Of a stretch of DNA of 64,000 bases, positions 35,481 through 46,057 are shown piece by piece. This stretch comes from Mesostigma viride (taxonomy: Eukaryota; Streptophyta; Mesostigmatophyceae; Mesostigmatales; Mesostigmataceae), in assembly GCA_009746045.1 (NCBI GenBank), contig RPFO01000253.1, forward strand, positions 2,058,888 through 2,122,887. The letters are read 5' to 3'. Position numbers and translations under genes: made by a program. How positions within the stretch are numbered: the stretch's first letter is position 1; each line of letters starts with the position of its first letter. The notes under the pieces are model-generated. The model saw nothing but the letters and a program-made list of their open reading frames with translations. It had not been told where the DNA came from and searched no databases.

Positions 35481-38400
35481 CTATTCGCCCGTAACCTGCA
35501 GCTCCCCTTGCTCCCCCTCCGCTGTCACCTCATTCAACTCCAAGTCTCCCCCCTGCCCTTGTTCGCCATCCGCATCACTCGAACTGGCATCCGCCCCTTG
35601 GTCCTCCCCGTCCCTCGCCCCATCGCCCGCCCCATCGCCGCTGGCCCCATCATTCACCTCATCATTTGCCCCATCACCCGCCCCATCACTGGCACTGTCA
35701 TCCGCAGTAGCATCTACACTGGCATCCGCCCCCCCATCACCCCCGCCCCCATCTTCACCCCCCCCCACGACCCCCACATCCTCCTCCTTGATACTCGCCT
35801 CCCCTTCCTCCGCGTCCCCATCCGCGTCGCCCCCGCCAGGCGTCCCCGTGGCATCCTCATCATTATCATTATCATTATTATTATCATTATCACCCGTGCC
35901 AACCCCTGATGACGTCTCCAACGATCCCAAGTCTCCCCTCTTGGCGCCAATCGCCTCTTCCTCCTCCTCCAAGCCGCCCCTCTCCTCCTCCTCGGCGGGC
36001 TCCCCTTGCGTGTCGTCCACGTCCGCAGAGTCCAGATCCACCGCGTCCTCCCCTTCCCCGCGGTGCGCCGCGTCGCTCTCCTCCAGGAAATCCACCACAT
36101 CATTCTCACCACCATCCCCCCCACCCTCCCCCACCCCATCACCTGCCCCCCCCTCGCCCTCGGTCGCTTCGCCCTCCTTCCCGCCCTCCTCCTCGCCCTC
36201 CCAGGACTCGTCCGCGCTCTCCCCTGAGGACCCCCGCTGGCGGCGGATGATCTCAATTAGCCCCCGCTTCGCCTCCTCCGCGCTCGCCTCCACGGACTCC
36301 TTGAGCGCGAGGCAGTTGTCGAGCTCCAGCTTGGCCGTCTTCACCTCCTGCTTGCAGATCTGGGGGGGTGAGGGGGTGAGCGATATGTGGCAGATGGCAG
36401 TGACAATTTGTACAATTGTGTTTCAGATATTGATGATGTTTTCTGACAGGGATACTTGAGACACACCAATTTCGCCATATCATCGAGATAATGAAAAAAA
36501 CCGAGACAACACGCACAGGGTCGCCACAAGGTCGGCTTCGACCCAACCAGGTTCCCACCCCCTTGCGAAGCCATCGCGGCGCTGTGGGGATTCGTGCCAC
36601 AAATATCCCACCAATCACAGGTAAACCTGTTCAAGAAGTGATGGAGCTGTAGCTGTGATGGGAGCCACACCGTGATTGGCGGTTGGGAAACGCCACCCCA
36701 GCGTGCTTGTGCTGATGAGGCAACAAGTCGTTGGTGTCCTCTGACTACGCGCTGCCACACGCAATGTGGGATGGCTACCCAGGGGGTTGGCTTGCAATCA
36801 TGTTGACAGACTGGCAGGGAGAGATGGCGCACAGTTGCATGCGCAAATGGCACACATTGGCGCATGGCACCTTGCCATTCAAATAGTCACAACACGAAGT
36901 AGCAATGACAGCGATGAGGGCGAAAAGGAAACACTAGAGAAAAAGACTTAAGGCAGGAAAGATCATACATCCAAAAAATCGATGTAAAAGGTCCGAGCCA
37001 TTAGTCCCCGCATGAGAAATGGCACGGACGATTAGAAAATAGGACCAACCAGAAGCACACGGATGCCCTGCGAGCACACGAATGCCCTGCGCTCTTCCAC
37101 TTATTGAAAACTACAGAGACAAAGAATCGCGCGTGGCGTACATGCAACACCATGTTTTGTAATGACTACAGGTATCATCATGACTACAGTATACTAGGGG
37201 TATCATAATGACTACAGCATACTAGGGGTATCATCATGACTACAGTATACTAGGGGTATCATCATGACCACAGTATACTAGGGGTATCATAATGACTACA
37301 GCATACTAGGGGTATCATCATGACTACAGTATACTAGGGGTATCATCATGACCACAGTATACCGGACCCCTCAACATCGGGCCCACTCTAGGCTCAACGC
37401 CACACACCACGCCATGCATGCTCCCCACCGCACGCTCTTGAGTAGCCATTCCCCAACAATTGCCCAATCCCCACCTGGCGTGTTCGCCCACCCACCTGGA
37501 TGGCCTCGTCTCCCTTGGCCTCGTTCTGGTAGAGGTCCCTGGCCCCCTTGAGCGTTTGCACCGCGTTCAGCATCTCCTGAGGAGCGTAGGGAGAGGGGAG
37601 AGTGTGTAGGGAGAGGGGAGAGGAGTGCAGGGAGAGGGGAAGTGACACCCGTGATGCAAACAGACACTGCGGCACCATCGTGCGCGCGACACCCGTGATG
37701 CAAACAGCGCAGGCTGGACACTGGGACCCTGGCTAATGCCACCTGGCGCTCACCTCCCTGTCGCGCTCCAGCTTCTGCTTTTCTTCGTTGGCCATGTCCA
37801 AATCCTGTCGCCGCATGCATCAGGGCGTATGGAACATGCACGATCATGCACATATATGTGGCAAACCGGGTACAGCATGAGGTTCAACGAAATAAATGTT
37901 CATCGGCCGTGTCCAGATCATGTGGCCGACAAGAGGGAGCATCAGGGATAAACTCGTGCAGAGAGAGATATTTAGAAATAGACAACAGTCGACGCACCAT
38001 GCCCAGGTCCTGCCAACGCCGCCTTGCAGGCCTACAGAGAGACACATGCAGGGGGGAGAGGCGCGTACACTTCTTTGTGTAGCGAAACATAATGGCTTAT
38101 TACATGAAACAAAGTTATGGCAAAATGAGCCAAGTAACACAGATACGCAGCACACAGCACAATTTGCAGAGCTGTCATGAGAACAGACGCTACTACGAAG
38201 CAAAAGCTGGGCGAACGCTGGACATAACATAAGATATATTGCCATGAGAAAAAAGCTGCCATGATACTATATTGATAAACCAGTTGCCAGTTTACCAAAA
38301 AAAAAAACAGTAAACAAGCTGCCAGTTTGACTACCGCAGGAAGACCAGGCTGCGCATGAGGCAAAACAAAGGAACAAGAAGAAAAAAAAATGGAACAGGG

Positions 38401-41092
38401 CAACAGACAACATGGAGGCATGGAGAGTTCACACCAAAACGCAAAAAAGAGTTAGCACGTCGATGCACAGGCTGGCTGACCACAGTTGCTTGGACTTGCC
38501 CTACCCTTGCGATTTCTACCATCCGGATCACCCCCCCTCATTCACCCTCTCGCTGGCCCTCCCCCCCCCGTCCCTCCTCTACCAGATATCCTGCCACACC
38601 TGCCGGACTTTCTTAAGCGTCTGCGAGATCCCCAGTCGCTCGGCGCTCTCCTTGCTGGCCTTGACTTGGCACTCCTCCAACGTCTGCGATGCAAGTAGAG
38701 TACAGCAGCGAGTGCACATGAGGGATGAATGAATGAACCCATGAACGAACAAACGAAGGAAGGAAGGAAGGAAGGAAGGAAGGAAGGAAGGAAGGAAGGA
38801 AGGAAGGAAGGAAGGAAGGAAGGAAGGAAGGAAGGAAGGAAGGAAGGAAGGAAGGAAGGAAGGAAGGAAGGAAGGAAGGAAGGAAGGAAGGAAGGAAGGA
38901 AGGAAGGAAGGAAGGAAGGAAGGAAGGAAGGAAGGAAGGAAGGAAGGAAGGAAGGAAGGAAGGAAGGAAGGAAGGAAGGAAGGAAGGAAGGAAGGAAGGA
39001 AGGAAGGAAGGAAGGAAGGAAGGAAGGAAGGAAGGAAGGAAGGAAGGAAGGAAGGAAGGAAGGAAGGAAGGAAGGAAGGAAGGAAGGAAGGAAGGAAGGA
39101 AGGAAGGAAGGAAGGAAGGAAGGAAGGAAGGAAGGAAGGAAGGAAGGAAGGAAGGAAGGAAGGAAGGAAGGAAGGAAGGAAGGAAGGAAGGAAGGAAGGA
39201 AGGAAGGAAGGAAGGAAGGAAGGAAGGAAGGAAGGAAGGAAGGAAGGAAGGAAGGAAGGAAGGAAGGAAGGAAGGAAGGAAGGAAGGAAGGAAGGAAGGA
39301 AGGAAGGAAGGAAGGAAGGAAGGAAGGAAGGAAGGAAGGAAGGAAGGAAGGAAGGAAGGAAGGAAGGAAGGAAGGAAGGAAGGAAGGAAGGAAGGAAGGA
39401 AGGAAGGAAGGAAGGAAGGAAGGAAGGAAGGAAGGAAGGAAGGAAGGAAGGAAGGAAGGAAGGAAGGAAGGAAGGAAGGAAGGAAGGAAGGAAGGAAGGA
39501 AGGAAGGAAGGAAGGAAGGAAGGAAGGAAGGAAGGAAGGAAGGAAGGAAGGAAGGAAGGAAGGAAGGAAGGAAGGAAGGAAGGAAGGAAGGAAGGAAGGA
39601 AGGAAGGAAGGAAGGAAGGAAGGAAGGAAGGAAGGAAGGAAGGAAGGAAGGAAGGAAGGAAGGAAGGAAGGAAGGAAGGAAGGAAGGAAGGAAGGAAGGA
39701 AGGAAGGAAGGAAGGAAGGAAGGAAGGAAGGAAGGAAGGAAGGAAGGAAGGAAGGAAGGAAGGAAGGAAGGAAGGAGGGAAGGAGGGAAGGAAGGAAGGA
39801 AGGAACGAACGAACGAACGAGCGAGCGAGCGAGCGAGTGAGTGAGTGAGTGAGTGAGTGAGTGAGTGAGTGAGTGAGTGAGTGAGTGAGTGAGTGAGTGA
39901 GTGAGTGAGTGAGTGAGTGAGTGAGTGAGTGAGTGAGTGAGTGAGTGAGTGAGTGAGTGAGTGAGTGAGTGAGTGAGTGAGTGAGTGAGTGAGTGAGTGA
40001 GTGAGTGAGTGAGTGAGTGAGTGAGTGAGTGAGTGAGTGAGTGAGTGAGTGAGTGAGTGAGTGAGTGAGTGAGTGAGTGAGTGAGTGAGTGAGTGAGTGA
40101 GTGAGTGAGTGAGTGAGTGAGTGAGTGAGTGAGTGAGTGAGTGAGTGAGTGAGTGAGTGAGTGAGTGAGTGAGTGAGTGAGTGAGTGAGTGAGTGAGTGA
40201 GTGAGTGAGTGAGTGAGTGAGTGAGTGAGTGAGTGAATGAATCAATTAATGGATGACGGAAGGAAGGAATGAAGGAATGAGTGAATGAACAAATGAACGA
40301 ATGAATGTATAAATAGGCGCATGCCGCTCATTAATACTGGATATGGGCAACAACCCTGGATATGGAACTAGGCTAAGGAGGCCATCCTGCATGCATGCGT
40401 GTGTGTGTGGAAGTATGCTTGGATGTGTGTGCGCTTGTGCACGCGCGCGTGATGTGCGTGCGGGTGTGTTCACCCTGCCTGCTCCCACCAGGCGTGTTTT
40501 GCAAGGTCGGAGGGGGTGCCCATACAAACGTGCGGAGCCAGGACGGGACTGGACGGCAGTTCCCTCCCCTCGAAACCTGCCTGGACAAAGACTGCAATTT
40601 TGACCTGGTTGGTAGCTCCGGGCTAGCAGGGGGGGTCTTATTCTAGCCGAGTTAGTGGGGGGGTTCTTATTCTAGCCGAGTCAGTGGGGGGGTTCTTATT
40701 CTAGCCGAGTTAGTGGGGGGGTTCTTATTCTAGCCGAGTTAGTGGGGGGGTTCTTATTCTAGCCGGTTAGCGGGGAAGAAGGCCCACGTCTGAATAGTGG
40801 GGATGTTAAGCTCCGCACTCCCCAGTGTGCAAAAAGGGACTACTGTTGGATAGCCCCCACGCACCTTAAGCCCACTCATCCACTTGTCCTTGGCCGTCGC
40901 CAGCTCAGCTTCCAGCTCATGGATCTGTAGACACGCACAAGTGGGCGCATTTAGTGATGCCGCCACACAAACAGCGATGATGGCGCACAGGCATAAAAAA
41001 TGATGACGGCGCACAAGAACCGAAAATGTGGCAGCGCACGAGCACACAGACATCCACATACCACACATGACAGGCACGCACACACACACACA

Positions 41093-41155
<63 letters not shown>

Positions 41156-43317
41156 CACGTCATTCCCCACATCAGCAACGTTATGGCACAGATATAATTC
41201 ATCCGTGCCACTGCAACACCCGCCCGTATCTTCCCCTAAATTCCCCCATCATTCTTGCTGTTCAATGATCAGCCCCCCAGATTTTTGCCTCCAACCACTA
41301 CCTCCCCACCAACCACTCGCCCCATGGCCCATGCCATCACCCGTCACTCACCCTCGCCTCTAAACGCCGCTCCTTCTCGGTGGTGGCCCCCTTGGCGCGC
41401 TCGTGCTGCGCGGCCAGGTGGTCATGTTGGGCCGCTTGCTCCTTGAGCTGGTGGAGGGGGGGCGGCCAGACAATGGTGAAATACAAACAAGGGATGGGTG
41501 CGGCGACCAGGCAAGGGTGAGACACAACCCACCAGCCAAGGGATATCAGTACACGGACAGGAGCAAGGGTGAAACCCATAAGTGAAGGGCACACACAGGC
41601 ACAAACGCCATGCAGAAATGTTGAAACACAAGCGATGACAGCGATACAAACCTACCACCACACAAACCCTACCACCACACAAACCCACCACCACACAAAC
41701 CTACCACCACACGACCCTACCACCATAAAGCCCTACCACCACACAAACCTACCACAACACAACCCCTACCGCCACATGATCCTACCACCACACAAACCTA
41801 CCACCACACGACCCACCACCACCACACAACCCCTACCACCACACAAACCTACCACCATAAAGCCCTACCACCACACAACCCCTACCACCACACAAACCTA
41901 CCACCGCACAAACCCACCACCGCACGACCCTACCACCACACGACCCACCACCACCACACGACCCACCACCACAAAGCGCTCACACTTTGTGCTTACAACA
42001 AGCCCTGAGTCGCACGCGCGCCTGGGTGCGCAGGGGTTTCCATCACTGAGCCGAATAAGCACGAGACCGATGAGTTTGAAATGATTCCCTAGGACCTGGC
42101 TGCCACCCTGCAAAACTGCCTGCGTTACGCTGCTAGATAACTATCCCTTAACATTAATAGCCCATAAATAGCCCACAAATAGCCCATAAATAGCCCTTAT
42201 TATACCTTGCTGGCCATGTTGTTCGGCAGCGCGGTGGTGGTGGCATGGCGACAGGATCAAGACTAAGGGAGTAAAAGAGCTCTGCAAGTCCCCCCCTTTC
42301 CAATACTGGGCCGGGTCCCAATACTTGTGGCCATATCCCAATCATTTGTAAGACATATTCCAATAATGTAGTAACAGAGGACTATACTGGATCGATAGGA
42401 CTGCAGAGGGGGAAATGGACGGGGATGTGGAGAAAGTGTGGAGAGCTTGGGCAGCGGACCCACAAACTACGTGAACAACACGTCCCCTCAAAGTGCAGCT
42501 GAAAGGAATGGGGGCTGTAGAGGATGCGCGGGGGAAGGCTGCACAGGAAAAGGCGGTTAGGTAAGGGACAGTTGATGTGCAGCGGCTACAGTGCATCATA
42601 GCATAGATCATCACACGACTGCGTCACAGCACGGCTCATGGGAAGCCTTGCAAACGACAACACCACTTTCCACACCCCTGAATGGGGGGGGGGGGGGGTT
42701 TATTAACTTCGCATGCCCCTTGGGTAAGCTATCCTCCCTCATCCGCGGCGGCCAAAAGCTAGGGACGTGATACAAGGGAAAAGTGAAGTACAAGAACTAG
42801 CTAGGTGGGTTCTAGTGCGGCCGTGAAAAGTAAGAATGACAAATGACAAGAACACCGCCACGTGTGGTCCATGTGGCCTACGATTCGGGACAGGGGACCT
42901 GCTTTCAGGACAGGGGAATGGCATGCAACACCAGCCCACGCCGACTGCTTCCTTTACGTTGAAATTAATTAACCTAGATGGGCTACATTGCATGGGTTTG
43001 GGTGAGACAGTGCAAGCGTTAATACTTGCAGGGGTGGTGATGGGTGCGGTAGATTGCGTCATCTAATGGATTGGCCATGCACATGCGAACAGCTCGCCTT
43101 ACCAGTGGATGAAATCTAACGTCAATTACGCGGGGAGGACCTCGTATCAAAGCACGATGCCTTGCTATTTCGCCACGCGTACCTTCTCAGCAAACAGGCT
43201 GCAGCGATGCCGCTGCGCGCTGAGGGAGGAGTAGAGGTACCACGACACTGACAGACCGATCAATAGGGCAACGGCAGGCGCGATGCTTCTGCTCTTGGCG
43301 CTGCCAGGCCGCACCAT
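35481..43317 (-). CDS. Signal-anchor coiled-coil protein with acidic tail, 7 exons, unrecognised
   Basis: Exons on the minus strand: 43317-43183, 41447-41352, 40924-40865, 38683-38600, 37804-37754, 37576-37496 and 36359-35481. All junctions are GT/AG and all are phase 0, giving 461 residues plus stop. Exon 1 starts MVRPGSAKSRS, has one hydrophobic helix (IAPAVALLIGLSVSWYLY) and ends SLFAEK. Exons 2-6 encode a charged, Ala/Glu/Lys/Gln-rich coiled coil (LKEQAAQHDHLAAQHERAK; IHELEAELATAKDKW; TLEECQVKASKESAERL; DLDMANEEKQKLERD). The last exon finishes the coil and then becomes a 230-residue Asp/Glu/Gly/Ala tail with a DNDNNNDNDND run. This suggests an anchored protein with a long cytosolic or lumenal rod. 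I do not recognise the family. A missed exon in the 1.7-kb first intron is possible; the chosen join (SLFAEK-LKEQAAQ) keeps frame and heptad character. Confidence 0.62.
37160..37365. repeat. 29-bp satellite with a three-unit higher-order period
   Basis: About seven units of ATCATGACTACAGTATACTA-type sequence with period 29. Three variants (ATCATG ACTACAGTA, ATAATG ACTACAGCA, ATCATG ACCACAGTA) recur in partly the same order, giving an 87-bp super-repeat. It lies in the intron between the last two exons of the coiled-coil gene. Confidence 0.85.
37905..38030 (-). pseudogene. Two decayed copies of the 51-bp exon 37804-37754
   Basis: The minus strand at about 37920-37895 reads DLDTADEH, matching the exon's DLDMANEE. 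At about 38015-37995 a second copy has GGCAG|GACCTGGGCATGG against the exon's CGACAG|GATTTGGACATGG, with the acceptor AG kept. Flanking intron sequence (GCATCAGGG at 37817 and 37940) is duplicated too, with a period of about 100-120 bp. Confidence 0.6.
38755..40310. repeat. 1.5-kb compound tetranucleotide array
   Basis: (GGAA) runs without interruption from 38755 to about 39775 (about 255 units). A GGAGGGAA transition, (GAAC)4, (GAGC)5, about 100 units of (GTGA) to 40235, and then mixed GAAT/GGAA/GAAC units follow. It occupies the intron 38684-40864 of the coiled-coil gene. The 567-residue Leu/Thr/Ser/Phe/Pro frame and the Lys/Glu/Gly/Arg frame are artefacts. Confidence 0.97.
40625..40770. 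repeat. 29-bp tandem repeat, about 5 copies
   Basis: The unit contains GGTTCTTATTCTAGCCGAG. It begins about 95 bp after the exon 40924-40865 in transcript order, within the same intron as the tetranucleotide array. Confidence 0.9.
41081..41155. repeat. (CA)n microsatellite
   Basis: About 70 bp of CA dinucleotides in the intron between exons 41447-41352 and 40924-40865. Confidence 0.95.
41650..41970. repeat. Irregular ACC-rich minisatellite
   Basis: Variable units of the CTACCACCACACAAAC type. It lies in intron 1 of the coiled-coil gene. Confidence 0.85.
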
Positions 43318-44507
43318 GACTGGAGCGATTATAACGCCCGATTAAACCCAATTGCTATTAGGTCTTTCTGAAACACCAAGTAATCTTCCTCCAAAGGACT
43401 GGCCCAGCTGAAAGATAGCCTGCCGTCAGAAATGCGTGCTAATCGTGCCCAGATATTCCAGTCTCGCTAAGATGTTTATCGATCGGTAACAGGTCAAGTG
43501 GTCAATAAGTCGACATCTGCATTGTAATCTGGCGCATTGAAGAACGATGAGTGTGTAGCCTAAAAAGCGTTGCCATATCGCAAGCGCACGCTCGCATCAA
43601 CAACAAAGTTGATAACACACGAACCCTCGCTACGTGCGTGGCCCCGGCGTCTCAATCCTTTGATAGCCTGGTAGAGAGTGGTAGTGAAGGCATCACCTTG
43701 TGTCCCGGGGAAGCTGCTTGCCATATCCGAGCTCTGGGGCAGCGTAGCCAAATGGGACAGGTTCGCAAATGCTGACATCGCCATGGCTGCATAGGTAAGC
43801 ATGAACCTGACTGACTTTGTAGTAATTCTCACCAAGTATCCAGCCACGTTAGTTGAGAGTACTAGTTCGTATATGCCCCTGAAGTGGGGCACGGGAGATC
43901 TGAGATCTCCCAAAACTGGGGGCACAATGCCACAATCATGCTCTTGCCGCCCGCCGGCCGCCCGGCCGGCGACCGCACTCGGCTCCCGGCGATCTGGCGT
44001 GCAGGAACCTGCTGGCGCGGTCGATTTCGTCCGCGCCCGGCCATTAGCCCCTCACAGTAATAAAACTGTTTAGTACTTGTCTGAACACGTACACGTGATG
44101 GTGTTGCACAATTACCAAATCGACCAATGAATGACTTATGCATGTCATTTCAGTCGGTTTACGGTTGTCATAGTGCACTGAACCACTACTAGGCAAAATA
44201 AATTACATCAATTTCACGTTATGAGCCTCCGTCCGTCTGTGGTTGGCAAGTGGCTGACACCGACATGATGCCCCACACTGAATTGATGTGGTTACAGTTA
44301 GGGTGTACGGCATGTCGCTCAATGGGTCCATGATGACTGATATAGTCAGTCAATTGAGTCGACGTTTAGAAATAGCAACGACAAGTTTGTAATCATTCAG
44401 CAGTACTTAGCGGTATTTAGCTTGCGTCATCATAAACATGCAGTCTGTACGATCCGGCAAATGGCGGGCGCGAGACTTCAGCCTTTAGTGCCTGCAGGAG
44501 TTGCCAT
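43318..44507. other. Intergenic upstream of the coiled-coil gene; one weak frame
   Basis: About 1.2 kb that should hold the promoter. On the minus strand, after an acceptor-like CTTACCTATGCAG, an open frame reads MAMSAFANLSHLATLPQSSD... and stops at 43560. It could be a terminal exon of an unmodelled gene but has no recognised motif, and the plus strand is also open there. I do not call it. Confidence 0.3.
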
Positions 44508-44517
44508 GTAGCAACTA

Positions 44518-44624
44518 AGTAAGTAAGTAAGTACTTGCGTGTCATGCGCAAAGGCATGCCACGGAGTACTATGCTAATCTCATTAGAAAAATAATTACAC
44601 AAAAGTTTAAACAAAAATCGTCTG
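44518..44624 (-). mobile_element. Short 3' LINE fragment with target-site duplication
   Basis: About 107 bp are flanked by GTAGCAACTA at 44508-44517 and 44625-44634. The insert matches the sequence at 44728-44820 and ends in a (CTTA)n-type tail on the minus strand. It reads as a heavily 5'-truncated insertion of the same LINE family as the next feature. Confidence 0.6.
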
Positions 44625-44727
44625 GTAGCAACTAGCTTGCTTGCCAAATGCTTGTTGTATAGTTAGCTATGTGAAGAGACGGATCGGGCTTGCACATAAC
44701 TACTACTAGAAATTGTTCATTAAACCT

Positions 44728-45260
44728 GTAAGTACTTGTGTGTCATGCGCATTGATTGATGGGCATGCCACTGAGTACTATCAGCTAATCTAATTAGGAA
44801 AATAATTTCACAAAAGCTATAATTAGCGTCTGCATAATGCCCCAACCACGTAGTCACTAGAGGGGCTTAACATAGTCGCTAGAGGGGGATGTAATGCTCT
44901 TCCGAGCTGTCGGTGCTCTACTATAATGGCATGGACGAGGCGGTAGCTAGCCGTGTAGCGGCTATCCTCACAGGCAATTACCTGCACTTGTGGACTTCTA
45001 CCCTGGCTAGCAACGGGCAGCGGGGCCCGTGGGGTGAAAACAGGACCATGCCCCTCAAGAAGGTGCTCATCGCAGATGGCAGCCCATTTCTCCTTCTCTA
45101 TCATGCGAGCGCGGAGTACAGATAGTCCCAGAACCCCTAAATCCTCAAGCAGTTGTGTCACATAGGTTCGGGCCGCACCGGCCGCGTCGGTGCGGGGCGC
45201 GCGCAAGTTTGCCAGTGGGTTGCGACGGGACAAGGGGACCCTGCCATATAGGAGGAGGAC
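44728..45260 (-). mobile_element. 3' remnant of a LINE with reverse-transcriptase C-terminus
   Basis: The minus strand from 45233 reads SRRNPLANLRAPRTD, then AARTYVTQLLEDLGVLGLSV, then MIEKEKWAAICDE. This resembles the ending common at the C-terminus of many LINE ORF2 proteins: a Tyr-x-x-x-Leu-x-x-Asp stretch followed by Met-x-(D/E)-(K/R)-E-x-W. The frame stays open to 44823, past where I would expect the protein to end. The 3' UTR-like part (44728-44820) is shared with the fragment at 44518-44624. No endonuclease or catalytic RT motifs remain upstream. Confidence 0.42.
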
Positions 45261-45399
45261 AGGAGGAGTCTACCTGTTTGGTCAGTCCCCCCCGGCATCG
45301 CCCACATCGATATTGAACCTGCACATGGTATCTGCTCTGCAATATCATGAGAGGCAAATCTTCGATCACAGCCCAAGTTAACGTTATTCATTCGGACTC

Positions 45400-46057
45400 A
45401 AATTTACACCATGTACTTGATCGTGTAATTGTGCAACGACTCTGCCTCCCAACTGACCAGCATTGATCTAGGTATGCAATTCATCCCAAGTAGTTTCATG
45501 CACGCAAGTTTACATGTGCTAACTCAGAAGGACCATCCGAACAGACATGCTTCTATTACTGAGTATAACGTGCACTTGCACGTCTTTTTATTATGTGGGA
45601 GAAAATAAATAAGTATGTACAGTGAAATCCTAACTAATGTTTGTTTCGGTTTTCATCATGGTCCTCTGTGGTGAGGACTTCATTTGCTGGTCTTAGTTGG
45701 GGAGTGCTTGTGCCTCGCCAGTCGGCATGGCAATAGACCATGAACACCATCATCTCAGTCGCCATTTCTTGCCTAGTCTTATCTAGAGGCTTCCACAAAA
45801 CTCTAGTCTTACGCGCGCGTGATGGCAGCATGGCACGCGCCCTCCCCCCCCGGCAGCAAATTCGCGATCCACCGCCCATACATGCCCTCCACAATTCTTG
45901 TCTCATTGGCAAAGCTCATTGGTCTGTGCGCGTAATCCACATAGAATACCCAACACGATCTGTGGCTGTCATGCCCTGCTCCTGCCCTGGTGGCCTTGAA
46001 ACCCAAAAACCAGTGAGTGACGGCTGACAGCCGCGCTGATTGCATCACGCGGCAGAG
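45400..46057. other. Region downstream of RIF1; unassigned frames
   Basis: On the minus strand, after an acceptor-like GACAGCCACAG near 45960, a frame reads WVFYVDYAHRPMSFANETRI and ends ACHAAITRA then stop (45809). A second minus frame ends at 45634 (TEMMVFMVYCHADWRG). Either could be a terminal exon of RIF1 or of another gene, but I cannot support one. Confidence 0.25.

Noticed and set aside
38542-40245. 567-codon open frame of Thr-His-Ser-Leu and Phe-Leu-Pro-Ser repeats, and its opposite-strand Lys/Glu/Gly/Arg partner
   Set aside because: It is a translation of a tetranucleotide microsatellite inside an intron; any stop-free tetranucleotide gives this.
42060-42113. Extra exon of the coiled-coil gene (GGSQVLGNHFKLIG...)
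   Set aside because: It has an acceptor and an open frame but no heptad or charge pattern, and inclusion is not needed for frame; left out of the model.
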